Shown in pieces: positions 17,521 to 25,171 of a DNA stretch of 41,693 nucleotides. The stretch's first letter is position 1; each line of letters opens with the position of its first letter. Source of the stretch: JANXQE01 sp035651635 (GTDB lineage: Bacteria > Verrucomicrobiota > Verrucomicrobiia > Limisphaerales > UBA8199). Location of the stretch: the NCBI GenBank assembly GCA_035651635.1, contig DASRFK010000238.1:1-41693 (forward strand), read 5' to 3'. Below the pieces are notes generated by a model. It was not told the origin of the DNA. It saw only the letters and a list, made by a program, of their open reading frames with translations, and did no database searches. The position numbers and the translations under genes are program-made.

Positions 17521-17729
17521 ATAAATCTGAGACGATTCTGACTCAAACCGTCGAGCAATTGGAACGGATGAGCGAAGCACTCGCCACGTTGCGGAAGGAA
17601 TTGCTGCCTGGCCAGCCCAAAAAGTTTGCCATTCTTGCGGAGAGCCCTTTGGAAGAGATGCGCCGGCTCCAGGGTGAAATCGAACAACTCACGGCCGAAA
17701 TCACTGCCAAATCCCCTGCGGCAGCATAG
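17517..17729 (+). CDS. Small helical partner of the DUF6932 protein
   Basis: A 70-residue, Glu/Leu-rich, probably coiled-coil protein (TVEQLERMSEALATLRKELL; PLEEMRRLQGEIEQLTAEIT) with a central PKKFAILAESP. It starts inside the stop of the DUF6932 gene (ATGA overlap), which strongly supports that it is expressed. I recall similar small proteins following DUF6932 genes, so this is probably a conserved pair. Function unknown; an antitoxin or regulatory subunit is the most economical guess. Confidence 0.65.
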   Translation: MNKSETILTQTVEQLERMSEALATLRKELLPGQPKKFAILAESPLEEMRRLQGEIEQLTAEITAKSPAAA

Positions 17730-17829
17730 TGCGACGACCTGCGTGCCGGCGGAGATGTTCTTCGGTTGATATGACATCTGGTTGCAAAACTGCCAGGATA
17801 TAGACACCTGCGCGAGGGGCGTTTTGGAC

Positions 17830-18275
17830 TCAGCTCTTCTTCGGGCGGCGAGCACGGAATACCTGCCGCGAACCGTCAGGTTTGAGCAACTCTGCAATAA
17901 CCGGCGTTCGGTTTCCTCGCAACGCGACACATAGTCGCTCGTAAAGTTCCTGAAAACTGATGCGCGTGTATTCTTCGCCGGTGAGCACGAGAAGCGGACT
18001 TGGGTATTCCTGCGGGTTGCGGTCAGTGCCTTATGCGAGAATTCGGTAACGAAGGCCACTGCCCGCATGTAAGGCGCGCACCCGTCAGTATCCACAGGGA
18101 CTGCCGGCGGCAGGAACGCGGCGTACGGATCTCGATCTTCGTAACCGGCACCTGGAGTGGGCGAACCAATGTGGGGCGGCACACCCTGAGCTACGACTTC
18201 GATCCAATCATAGTCGGCAGAGTAATCGCCTTCGATTGGGAATTTTAGGACCCAAAGTGTCGCGTAAATGCTCAT
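17830..18275 (-). pseudogene. Conserved hypothetical protein gene with a frameshift
   Basis: The first ~80 codons read MSIYATLWVLKFPIEGD, DWIEVVAQGVPPHIG, GAGYEDRDPYAAFLPP and APYMRAVAFVTE, a conserved hypothetical family. Around 18026-18034 the frame shifts by one base: the continuation in the neighbouring frame is NPQEYPSPLLVLTGEEYTRI, LYERLCVALRG and the terminal RARRPKKS, stop at 17830-17832. One missing G near 18028 would restore a single ~148-codon gene. The function of the family is unknown to me. It follows the HNH gene on the same strand. Confidence 0.65.
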
Positions 18276-18294
18276 GATTGAATGTGCATGTTGG

Positions 18295-18320
18295 TTGGGC
18301 CGCCATTTTTGGCGGCCCAA
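18295..18320. terminator. Bidirectional rho-independent terminator-like hairpin
   Basis: Perfect 10-bp stem TTGGGCCGCC/GGCGGCCCAA around the loop ATTTTT. A TTTT run follows on the plus strand (18324-18327) and A/T sequence flanks the loop. It sits between the frameshifted HNH gene (ending 18326) and the frameshifted gene starting at 18275, and would end HNH transcription on the minus strand. Confidence 0.6.
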
Positions 18321-18325
18321 CGGTT

Positions 18326-18656
18326 TTAACCCTCTATGAACAGCTTCCAGTCGTTGACCTGTGCCGTGTTGCGAATGAATGCCGAAACCGGCAACTCCTT
18401 CGGCGCACGCGGCACCGAGAGCAGTTTCAGGCCGGCCTCGTGGAAGGCGGTCAGCCTTCTTCTGGTTCACCTCTTTGGCCGACCAGACCAGGTTTTCCCA
18501 GGCGTCCTTGCCTCCGCGCGAGCGGGGCACAACGTGGTCCAGGCTGCCCTCGTCCGGGCGCAGGAAACGGCCGGTGTACTGGCAGCGGTTACCGTCACGC
18601 TCGCGGATTGTGCGAGCGCAAAGCTTCGGGCGCTTCTTTCGGTTCGCGTCACGCGG
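18326..18656 (-). pseudogene. HNH endonuclease gene, frameshifted and lacking its start
   Basis: The minus strand encodes RTIRERDGNRCQYTGRFL, then LDHVVPRSRGGKDAWENLVW and KEVNQKKADR: a complete HNH beta-beta-alpha-metal core (Cys, DH, N). Near 18442-18450 one extra base shifts the frame; the C-terminus continues as HEAGLKLLSVPRAPKELP and RNTAQVNDWKLFIEG in the next frame, stop TAA 18326-18328. Upstream the frame is closed by TAG at 18657-18659 with no start codon in the family-typical place, so the N-terminus is also lost. HNH proteins of this form are often phage- or island-borne. Confidence 0.7.
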
Positions 18657-18731
18657 CTATGGAAAAACTTTATTTCGTTCGCCGCGTTCGCCGGGTGACC
18701 TTGAACGAGCGAAGCTTCCCCCGTCACCAAA

Positions 18732-18757
18732 GTGGCCCCACCCGGAATCGCACCGAG
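18732..18757 (-). pseudogene. tRNA-like 3' half (T-arm and acceptor strand)
   Basis: On the minus strand CTCGG-TGCGATT-CCGGG forms a 5-bp T-stem with a 7-nt loop, followed by TGGGGCC and A, the layout of a tRNA 3' end. The T-loop has G at position 55 (TGC instead of TTC). GGCCTCC about 90 nt upstream could pair with TGGGGCC, but the intervening sequence does not give convincing D and anticodon arms. It lies just upstream of the HNH pseudogene. Confidence 0.35.
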
Positions 18758-19016
18758 CTAAAACTCGCCCAATCTACACTTTCAGCTTTCACGGCATGAG
18801 CTAGAGCGGGGGAGGCCAGCAACCTGGAGTTCAGGACACTCCCTCTCTGTGCTTTGACCTATGGGGACGGAAAAGCCGGTTGCGACCCGCCCAAAATCAA
18901 CCGGCTCAAAAGTATTGATGTGAGCGCGGTTGCTAAACAAATGCTTTGGCGTGTTCAGCTAGTAAATTGGCGCGTCCTGCTAGTGACGAATCTCTAAGGG
19001 AGGCTATCTTGCAACC

Positions 19017-20045
19017 ATGACTGCAACCAAGGTTGTTAGCGATCGGTTCAAGGTTTCCAGCCTCCTCGCCGGGCGGCTCAAGGAACATCAAGTCGCCGCA
19101 CCCGCCGTTCTGCGCCGAGCGGGACTGCCGGCCGGCTTCTTCCAGCAGGAGAAAATTTACGTCACGACCGCCGAACTCTTTGCGCTCTGGCGGGCCATTG
19201 GGGAAACCAGCGTAGATCCTGCTATTGGCCTGAAGCTGGGCGCCGAACCCCGTTTCGAACGCTACCAGCCCACGGCCATTGCCGCCGTTTGCAGCCGGAC
19301 CTTCCGCGATGCCTTGCAACGCGTCGCCCGCTACAAACAAATTACCTGCCCGGAAGAGATCCGTGTTCGCACCTCAGGCGACGAAGCCTCCGTGGAGTTC
19401 ATCTACCTCCAGGCCGAGGAAGTCCAACCCAATGTGATGGTCGACCTGGTCCTGTCGTGGATCTTGGGCATTGGTCGGCGCGGCACCGACGGACAAATCG
19501 CCCCGCTTCGCCTGGAGCTCACCCGCTCGGCGCAAAACCGCGAGTTGCTGGAATCCCACTTTGGCTGCCGGGTGCGGTTCAAATCCCCGCGCAACGCACT
19601 CGTGTTTCGGAACAGCGACCTCGACCGGCCGTTTGTCACGCAGAACGAAGAGTTGCTCAAGGCGATCGGCGCTCAGTTGGAGGTTGAGCTCCAGGAGCGG
19701 AACACCAGCCCTGACGTGGGTGAACAGGTCAAGCATACGCTTAAGCGCTCACTCGCGGGCAAGCGCCCGACGCTCCAGCAGGTCGCGCGCGAGCTGTGCA
19801 CGAGCACCCGCACCCTGCAGCGCCGCCTTACCGATGCGGACATCACGTTCCAGCAGCTCGTGGAAGAAACCCGACGCGAGCTGGCTCACCACTATCTGCG
19901 ACACAGCACCGTTGAATTGAACGAAACCGCCTTCCTGCTGGGCTACGAAGATTCCAACTCGTTCTTTCGTGCCTTTCAAGGATGGGAAGGCACCTCGCCC
20001 GGGGAGTGGCGCACACGGCATCGCGAGGCCGAGGCCGTGGCGTGA
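19017..20045 (+). CDS. AraC-family transcriptional regulator (OruR/ArgR-type N-terminal domain)
   Basis: DNA-binding regulator of 342 aa, the typical length for the subgroup with an 'arabinose-binding domain' PF12625-like N-terminus: LLAGRLKEHQVAAPAVLRRA, LFALWRAIGE, PAIGLKLG and DALQRVARYK (residues ~10-200). The C-terminal double HTH is clear: PTLQQVARELCTSTRTLQRR, then AFLLGYEDSNSFFRAFQGWE and TSPGEWR. GGGAGG lies 12-17 nt before ATG 19017. It is immediately upstream of, and co-directional with, an oxidoreductase operon, which it very likely controls in response to a small molecule (inference). Confidence 0.92.
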   Translation: MTATKVVSDRFKVSSLLAGRLKEHQVAAPAVLRRAGLPAGFFQQEKIYVTTAELFALWRAIGETSVDPAIGLKLGAEPRFERYQPTAIAAVCSRTFRDALQRVARYKQITCPEEIRVRTSGDEASVEFIYLQAEEVQPNVMVDLVLSWILGIGRRGTDGQIAPLRLELTRSAQNRELLESHFGCRVRFKSPRNALVFRNSDLDRPFVTQNEELLKAIGAQLEVELQERNTSPDVGEQVKHTLKRSLAGKRPTLQQVARELCTSTRTLQRRLTDADITFQQLVEETRRELAHHYLRHSTVELNETAFLLGYEDSNSFFRAFQGWEGTSPGEWRTRHREAEAVA

Positions 20046-20101
20046 GCGCCCGCTGAACTTTAACGCAACCATAGTAAACTAATTAACAGGAGCATTATCA
20101 C

Positions 20102-21160
20102 ATGTATAAAACCAAAGCCTATGCCGCTGCCAGTGCGACAACTCCTCTGGCTCACACCGCCATCCCGCGGCGTGAACCAACGCCACGCGACGTGCAGATC
20201 GAAATCCTCTACTGCGGCATTTGCCACTCGGACCTTCACTACGCCCGGAACGAGTGGAGCAGCCTCATGCAGACTGTTTATCCGTGCGTGCCCGGCCACG
20301 AAATTGTCGGACGCGTGACCAAGGTCGGTTCTGCGGTCACCAAATTCAAAGCGGGCGACCTGGCCGCCGTAGGCTGCCTGGTTGATTCCGATCTGTCATG
20401 TCCTCATTGTCGAGCGGGCAACGAACAGTTCTGTACGAGCCAGGTCTGGACGTATGGCGGAACTGACAAGCACCTCGGTCTTCCGACCTACGGCGGATAT
20501 TCAGAAAGCATTGTGGTGGACGAGCGCTTCACGATCCGTGTGCCTGGCAATCTCCCGCTAGCCAACGCCGCGCCCTTGCTGTGCGCCGGCATCACCACCT
20601 ATTCGCCCTTGCGCCACTGGAAAGTCGGTCCGGGCCAAAAGGCCGGCATTGTCGGTCTCGGTGGGCTGGGCCACATGGGTGTGAAGTTTGCCCGCGCCTT
20701 TGGCGCACAGGTCGTGGTCTTCACCACTTCCCCTTCGAAGAAAGACGACGCGATCCGTCTTGGCGCACACGAAGTCGTTATCTCACGAAACAACGACGAG
20801 ATGAACAAGCACGTGGGCAGTTTCGACTTCATCCTGGATGCTGTGGCCGCCGCGCATGATGTAAACGCATATCTCAATCTCTTGAAGGTGGACGGTAATC
20901 TGACCCTGGTTGGCGCGCCCGAGAAGCCCCATGCCATCTCTGCCTTTCCCCTCATTATGGGCCGCCGCAGTCTGTCGGGGTCTCCCATTGGCGGCATCGC
21001 CGAGACCCAGGAGATGCTCGATTTTTGTGGCAAGAACAACATCACGGCAGACGTTGAAGTCATCCCGATCCAGAAGGTCAACGAGGCTTACGACCGCATG
21101 GCCAAGTCCGATGTGAAATATCGCTTTTCGATCGATATGGCCTCGCTCAAGTCGGAATAA
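20102..21160 (+). CDS. Zinc-dependent NAD(P) alcohol dehydrogenase (YahK/CAD type)
   Basis: MDR-family aldehyde reductase/alcohol dehydrogenase of 352 aa. GICHSD (C41, H42 region), PGHEIVG (H66, E67) and LLCAGITTY supply the catalytic zinc site; GIVGLGGLGHMGVKFA is the Rossmann nucleotide-binding motif. The structural-zinc lobe reads VDSDLSCPHC and EQFC: the first of the four Cys ligands is Asp97 (YahK has VDSC). It closely follows YahK organisation, so NADPH-dependent reduction of assorted aldehydes is likely. ACAGGAGC lies 9-16 nt before the ATG, a strong ribosome-binding site. First structural gene after the AraC regulator, 28 nt before the SDR gene. Confidence 0.93.
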   Translation: MYKTKAYAAASATTPLAHTAIPRREPTPRDVQIEILYCGICHSDLHYARNEWSSLMQTVYPCVPGHEIVGRVTKVGSAVTKFKAGDLAAVGCLVDSDLSCPHCRAGNEQFCTSQVWTYGGTDKHLGLPTYGGYSESIVVDERFTIRVPGNLPLANAAPLLCAGITTYSPLRHWKVGPGQKAGIVGLGGLGHMGVKFARAFGAQVVVFTTSPSKKDDAIRLGAHEVVISRNNDEMNKHVGSFDFILDAVAAAHDVNAYLNLLKVDGNLTLVGAPEKPHAISAFPLIMGRRSLSGSPIGGIAETQEMLDFCGKNNITADVEVIPIQKVNEAYDRMAKSDVKYRFSIDMASLKSE

Positions 21161-21187
21161 ACAACGTGACCCAGAAAGAATTCAAAC

Positions 21188-22042
21188 ATGGAGAACACCA
21201 CGAAACAACAGGCACTGAGAAATGTCATCGTCGTGATCGGGGCCGGGTCAATCGGCCAAGCGATCGTTCGGCGTATTAGCGCAGGCAAGCATATCCTGCT
21301 CGCTGATTTGCGCCAGGAAAACGCCGATGCTGCGGCAAAAACTTTAAGCGATGCCGGGTTCGAGGTGAGCACGACAAAAGTAGATGTGTCATCGCGTGCT
21401 TCGGTGCATGCGCTCGTCAAACGGGCCACGTCCCTTGGCGAGGTTTCTGGTGTCATCCACGCGGCCGGGGTTTCCCCTTCCCAGGCGTCGCCGGAAACCA
21501 TCTTAAAGGTGGATCTCTACGGAACGGCGCTGGTACTGGAGGAATTTGGTAATGTCATCGCGCCCGGAGGCGCTGGCGTTGTGATCGCGTCACAGTCCGG
21601 GCATCGCCTGCCGGCACTTTCTGCCGAGCAGAACGCGCTGCTTGCAACGACGCCAGTTGAGGAGCTGCTCAAACTCCCGATGCTTCAGCCCGATCAGGTC
21701 AAGGACTCGCTGCACGCTTATCAGATTTCAAAGCGCGGAAACTCGTTACGGGTAATGGCGGAAGCCGTCCGTTGGGGGAAGCGCGGTGCGCGGATTAATA
21801 CGATTAGCCCTGGCATCATCATAACGCCGCTGGCGAATGATGAATTGAAAGGGCCGCGCGGCCCGGGCTACCGCCGCATGATAGAACTGTGCGCGGCCGG
21901 CCGAGCCGGAACTCCGGACGAGGTCGGAACCGTCGGCGCGCTCCTTATGGGGCCAGACGGCGCGTTTATCACCGGCAGCGACTTCCTCATGGATGGCGGA
22001 GTAACGGCGGCTTATTGGTTCGGCGAACTCGCTCCGAAGTGA
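21188..22042 (+). CDS. SDR-family oxidoreductase
   Basis: Short-chain dehydrogenase of 284 aa. It has VIGAGSIGQAI as the NAD(P)-binding glycine motif (a GxGxxG variant rather than TGxxxGIG), ADLRQENA where an acidic residue suggests NAD preference, IHAAGVSPS corresponding to NNAG, VIASQSG with the catalytic Ser, and AYQISKRGN with the catalytic Tyr and Lys, followed by RINTISPGIIITPL. A ~35-residue insertion separates Ser from Tyr. Second gene of the operon. The substrate cannot be deduced. Confidence 0.9.
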   Translation: MENTTKQQALRNVIVVIGAGSIGQAIVRRISAGKHILLADLRQENADAAAKTLSDAGFEVSTTKVDVSSRASVHALVKRATSLGEVSGVIHAAGVSPSQASPETILKVDLYGTALVLEEFGNVIAPGGAGVVIASQSGHRLPALSAEQNALLATTPVEELLKLPMLQPDQVKDSLHAYQISKRGNSLRVMAEAVRWGKRGARINTISPGIIITPLANDELKGPRGPGYRRMIELCAAGRAGTPDEVGTVGALLMGPDGAFITGSDFLMDGGVTAAYWFGELAPK

Positions 22043-22093
22043 AGCCATGAAACTGAACGCTCGCTAAAAATCTAACATCGAAGGAATACAATT

Positions 22094-23092
22094 ATGCAAA
22101 AGCGACAATTAGGTAAGAGTGGTTTGGAAGTCTCGGCCATCGGGCTGGGCTGCATGGGAATGAGTTTTTCCTATGGCCCGCCCAAAGACAAACCGGAGAT
22201 GATTTCCTTGATCCGGTCGGCGGTCGAATTGGGCGTCACGTTCTTCGACACCGCCGAAGTCTACGGCCCGTTCACAAACGAGGAACTCGTGGGTGAAGCC
22301 CTCGCGCCATTTCGGAAACAAGTGGTCATCGCCACGAAATTCGGCTTCGATTTGAGTGGCAGTGATACGCGGCCGGGTGCGGCGGGTTTGAACAGCCAAC
22401 CAGGGCACATCAAACAGGCCGTCGAAGGCTCGCTCAAGCGGCTCAAAGTGGAGGTCATTGATTTGCTCTATCAACATCGCGTTGACCCCAACGTGCCGAT
22501 TGAAGACGTGGCGGGCGCGGTTAAGGAATTGATTCAGCAGGGCAAGGTCAGACACTTCGGCCTGTCTGAAGCCGGGGTGCAGACCATCCGCCGCGCGCAC
22601 GCCGTGTTGCCCGTGGCGGCGCTCCAGAGCGAATACTCACTCTGGTGGCGAGAGCCGGAAGCGGAAGTGTTGCCGACGTTGGAGGAATTGGGGATCGGCT
22701 TCGTTCCGTTCAGTCCCTTGGGCAAAGGCTTCCTCACGGGCGCAATCAACGAGAACACCAAATTCGGCAGCGACGATTTCCGCAGTAAAGTTCCGCGTTT
22801 CAGCGATGAGAACCGAAAAGCGAATCAGGCGTTGGTGGATGTGATCGGCAAGTTCGCCGCACAAAAGAAGGTGACTCCCGCTCAGGTCGCGCTGGCCTGG
22901 CTGCTGGCGCGGAAGCCGTGGATTGTTCCCATTCCCGGCACCACCAAGCTGCATCGCTTGCAGGAGAACTGTGGCGCAGCCTCCGTTAAACTTTCGCCGG
23001 AAGACCTGCATGAACTGGAAAGCGTGGCCTCCAAAATCACGGTCCGAGGGGCGCGCTACCCAGAAAATCTGCAGAAATTAGTCGGACGCTGA
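22094..23092 (+). CDS. Aldo/keto reductase
   Basis: NADPH-dependent carbonyl reductase with a TIM barrel, 332 aa. The N-terminus MQKRQLGKSGLEVSAIGLGC and FFDTAEVYGP (catalytic Asp and Tyr), VVIATKFGF (Lys) and LLYQHRVDP (His) form the AKR tetrad in order; AWLLARKPWIVPIPGTTK is the cofactor-binding C-terminal motif. Closest in style to the IolS/YhdN-like AKR13 branch. AAGGAA lies 9-14 nt before ATG 22094. Third gene of the operon, 14 nt before the cupin. Confidence 0.94.
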   Translation: MQKRQLGKSGLEVSAIGLGCMGMSFSYGPPKDKPEMISLIRSAVELGVTFFDTAEVYGPFTNEELVGEALAPFRKQVVIATKFGFDLSGSDTRPGAAGLNSQPGHIKQAVEGSLKRLKVEVIDLLYQHRVDPNVPIEDVAGAVKELIQQGKVRHFGLSEAGVQTIRRAHAVLPVAALQSEYSLWWREPEAEVLPTLEELGIGFVPFSPLGKGFLTGAINENTKFGSDDFRSKVPRFSDENRKANQALVDVIGKFAAQKKVTPAQVALAWLLARKPWIVPIPGTTKLHRLQENCGAASVKLSPEDLHELESVASKITVRGARYPENLQKLVGR

Positions 23093-23106
23093 GACCTAAA
23101 AATATT

Positions 23107-23502
23107 ATGGAAATCAAACGAAATGGCTCACAACCATCCAGCAAAGGACCGGCGGACTGGTTCACCGGCACGGTGCGCGTTGACTCACCCTTTAAGGGAA
23201 GCGAACCCGCGCGGGTCAGCGGCGCAATAGTTACGTTTGAACCCGGCGCGCGCACCGCGTGGCACACGCATCCACTGGGGCAGACGCTGATTGTGACCGC
23301 GGGCTGCGGACGTGTGCAGCGCGAAGGCGGCCCGATTGAAACCATCCATCCCGGAGATATTGTCTGGTTCCCACCGGGCGAAAGACATTGGCATGGTGCT
23401 TCTCCCACCACAGCCATGACGCACATCGCCATTGCGGAGTTGCTTGATGGCAAGGCCGTGGACTGGATGGAAAAGGTCACCGACGAACAATACCAAGAAT
23501 GA
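23107..23502 (+). CDS. Cupin closely resembling the Mn-dependent hydroxynitrile lyase of Granulicella (GtHNL)
   Basis: Single-domain bacterial cupin, 131 aa. The metal ligands of the characterised Granulicella tundricola hydroxynitrile lyase (H53, H55, Q59, H94) and its catalytic H106 occur here at the same residue numbers: WHTHPLGQ gives H53/H55/Q59, GERHWHG gives H94, and TTAMTH gives H106. The flanking text (KGPADWFTGTVR, VTFEPGARTAWHTHP, GKAVDWMEKVTDEQY) also fits that protein as I recall it. GtHNL interconverts mandelonitrile with benzaldehyde and HCN, but the physiological role of this family is not settled. Its stop overlaps the next start (ATGA), so it is coupled to the RibD_C gene. 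Confidence 0.88.
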   Translation: MEIKRNGSQPSSKGPADWFTGTVRVDSPFKGSEPARVSGAIVTFEPGARTAWHTHPLGQTLIVTAGCGRVQREGGPIETIHPGDIVWFPPGERHWHGASPTTAMTHIAIAELLDGKAVDWMEKVTDEQYQE

Positions 23503-24197
23503 AACCTTACATTATTTGTCACATGGTCTCATCGGTTGACGGGAAGATCGATGGAGCGGCTCTTAGCTCGGTCATGGCCGACGGCGAATATGAGGCCACC
23601 GGCGCCAAGCTGAAGGGCGACGCCTGGATATGCGGGCGCACGACTATGCAACAGCATTTTGCGCAAAAGAAGCCCTTCGTCTCCCTGTCCAAGAAACCGG
23701 CCGGGAGTCGGCCGGTCTTTGTCGCCCGCCGGGCAAAGTCCTATGCCATCTCGGTCGACACACTCGGCAGGCTCCGTTGGTCTGGCGGCGATCTGGATGG
23801 CGACCACCTCATTTGTGTCGTTAGCGAACAAACGCCAGAAGACTACCTCGACATGCTGCGGCAAAATGGGATTTCTTACGTTGTAGCAGGAACATCCTCA
23901 GTCGATCTCAGAACAGCAGTAGCCCAACTCGGAAAGTATTTTGGAATCCGCACCCTGCTGCTCGAGGGAGGCGGCCACATCAACGGCGCCTTCTTGCAGG
24001 CTGGGCTCGTGGATGAGATCAGCCTCCTGGTGGCCCCCGGCATTGACGGACGCCATGATATCCCAGCGGTATTCGACGGCCTCAGCCCATCAAAGAAGAA
24101 AGCTGTTCCTCTGAAACTAAAATCACTTGAGCGTCGCAAGCGCGACACGCTCTGGCTTCGGTACAAGGTAGTCCGATCAACGAGGCCCAGGAAGTGA
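23499..24197 (+). CDS. RibD C-terminal / dihydrofolate-reductase-like protein
   Basis: Stand-alone RibD_C (PF01872) reductase of 232 aa. It opens MKPYIICHMVSSVDGKIDG, the usual substrate-loop start, with GDAWICGRTTM, FGIRTLLLEGGGHINGAFL (NADPH-binding glycine cluster), LVDEISLLVAPGIDG and the terminal LKLKSLERRKRDTLWLRY. Related proteins reduce pyrimidine-type intermediates or act as general NADPH reductases; no deaminase domain is present, so classical riboflavin synthesis is not implied. Last gene of the AraC-linked operon, translationally coupled to the cupin. Confidence 0.9.
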   Translation: MKPYIICHMVSSVDGKIDGAALSSVMADGEYEATGAKLKGDAWICGRTTMQQHFAQKKPFVSLSKKPAGSRPVFVARRAKSYAISVDTLGRLRWSGGDLDGDHLICVVSEQTPEDYLDMLRQNGISYVVAGTSSVDLRTAVAQLGKYFGIRTLLLEGGGHINGAFLQAGLVDEISLLVAPGIDGRHDIPAVFDGLSPSKKKAVPLKLKSLERRKRDTLWLRYKVVRSTRPRK

Positions 24198-24304
24198 TCC
24201 TGGAGGCTGGCGCTCGATCCGACCCCGTGGTCTGCAATTATCGGTGAGGCTGGCTGGTTCGATTTCGATTCCGTTTGGCATAGGTAGCGCCCGTTTCGTC
24301 GGAG

Positions 24305-24333
24305 TTGACAAATTCCGGCGGGTAAAACATAGT
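24305..24333 (+). promoter_or_regulatory. Probable sigma-70-type promoter of the AbrB-Doc pair
   Basis: TTGACA at 24305-24310 matches the -35 consensus exactly; 17 nt later CATAGT (24328-24333) is a partial -10 (a TAGTAT two nt on is an alternative). The ATG of the antitoxin gene begins at 24341, so the transcript would have almost no leader, suggesting leaderless translation of the antitoxin. Confidence 0.5.
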
Positions 24334-24340
24334 ATTACGT

Positions 24341-24568
24341 ATGGTTAAGACTATTAGCAAAGTCGGGAACTCGCACGGCATCGTGTTCGATGCTGCGCTT
24401 ATGGATTTGGCTCATCTTAAGGCCGGCGATCAACTGAACGTCGAAGTCCATGAGGGCGGAACGATCACGCTTACGCCCCTGCGACCTCGCCCCTCCCCGG
24501 ATGAAGTCTCCAAAATCATCAAGTCCACTATGAAAGACTTTGCCCGCACGATGAAGAAGCTGGCGTGA
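24341..24568 (+). CDS. AbrB/MazE-like antitoxin
   Basis: A 75-residue SpoVT-AbrB-fold protein: MVKTISKVGNSHGIVFDAAL is the swapped-hairpin DNA-binding domain (usual K-x-GNS-G-V-I form), followed by LKAGDQLNVEVHEGGTITL. The C-terminal tail (SPDEVSKIIKSTMKDFAR, then TMKKLA) is helical and would wrap the toxin. The stop TGA overlaps the GTG start of the Doc gene. It presumably neutralises that toxin and represses the promoter upstream. Confidence 0.85.
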   Translation: MVKTISKVGNSHGIVFDAALMDLAHLKAGDQLNVEVHEGGTITLTPLRPRPSPDEVSKIIKSTMKDFARTMKKLA

Positions 24569-24972
24569 GCGCTTCTCCCGAGAACTGCTTCCACTTGTCG
24601 GTGGAAATTGTGCGAGAAATTCACGCGGAAGCCATCGCGAGGTTCGGCGGCTTAGACGGCGTCCGTGATAGTGCCTTGTTGGAGTCCGCAGTCGCGGCCC
24701 CCCAGGCAAGTTTCGGAGGCAAGTCGCCCTATCGGGATCTGACCGAAGTTGGGGCAGCTTACTTATATTATCTCTGCCGGAATCATCCCTTCATGGATGG
24801 CAATAAACGGGCGGCTCTCGGCAGCTGTATCGTTTTCTTTCGCCTGAACGGGATTGAACCTAAGCCCGATGGACCGGAATGGGAGGAACTCGTTCTGGCT
24901 ATCGCTTCAGGCAAACTCGACCGAGAACAAGCAACAATCAGACTTCGCGAATTGCTGCCCACAGGCAAATAA
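24565..24972 (+). CDS. Doc/Fic-type death-on-curing toxin
   Basis: Fic-domain protein of 135 aa with the Doc signature HPFMDGNKRAAL (catalytic His, Asn and Arg/Lys) preceded by GLDGVRDSALLESAVAAPQ and DLTEVGAAYLYYLCRN. Doc toxins phosphorylate EF-Tu and stop translation (P1 Doc), so this is likely the toxin of a toxin-antitoxin pair. The start is GTG 24565, overlapping the antitoxin stop. Pairing a Doc toxin with an AbrB-type rather than Phd-type antitoxin is a recurrent chromosomal variant. Confidence 0.9.
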   Translation: MSASPENCFHLSVEIVREIHAEAIARFGGLDGVRDSALLESAVAAPQASFGGKSPYRDLTEVGAAYLYYLCRNHPFMDGNKRAALGSCIVFFRLNGIEPKPDGPEWEELVLAIASGKLDREQATIRLRELLPTGK

Positions 24973-24997
24973 AGATTTCTCTGTTGTGAGTACCCGG

Positions 24998-25117
24998 ATG
25001 AAATTTGCCATTTTAGCAGATATCCACGCGAATCTTGAAGCCTTACAGGCTGTCCTTCAGCACGCTGCCCAACGGAATTGTACTAATTACGCATTCCTTG
25101 GAGATATCGTCGGTTAA
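24998..25117 (+). pseudogene. N-terminal fragment of a calcineurin-like metallophosphoesterase
   Basis: MKFAILADIHANLEALQAVL then CTNYAFLGDIVG is the start of a YfcE-like phosphoesterase: the D-x-H and GD metal motifs are present. The sequence is cut by TAA immediately after GDIVG, where the family continues for ~200 residues. The break lies ~55 nt from the 3' end of the tRNA-like gene on the opposite strand, suggesting insertion or recombination at that point. Confidence 0.7.
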
Positions 25118-25171
25118 CGCCGTCGTGCCTAGCTATTGGTGGGGTCAGGTCAACGCAGGGGCTTTCGGCTG

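Noticed and set aside
16920..18530. 536-codon minus-strand open frame
   Set aside because: It joins the HNH fragment, part of the hypothetical pseudogene and the antisense of the DUF6932 pair; only the first two parts resemble proteins and both are frameshifted out of it.
18732..18830. A complete tRNA gene upstream of the HNH fragment
   Set aside because: The T-arm and acceptor strand are convincing, but no D-arm or anticodon arm of suitable size could be folded, so I list only the 3' half.
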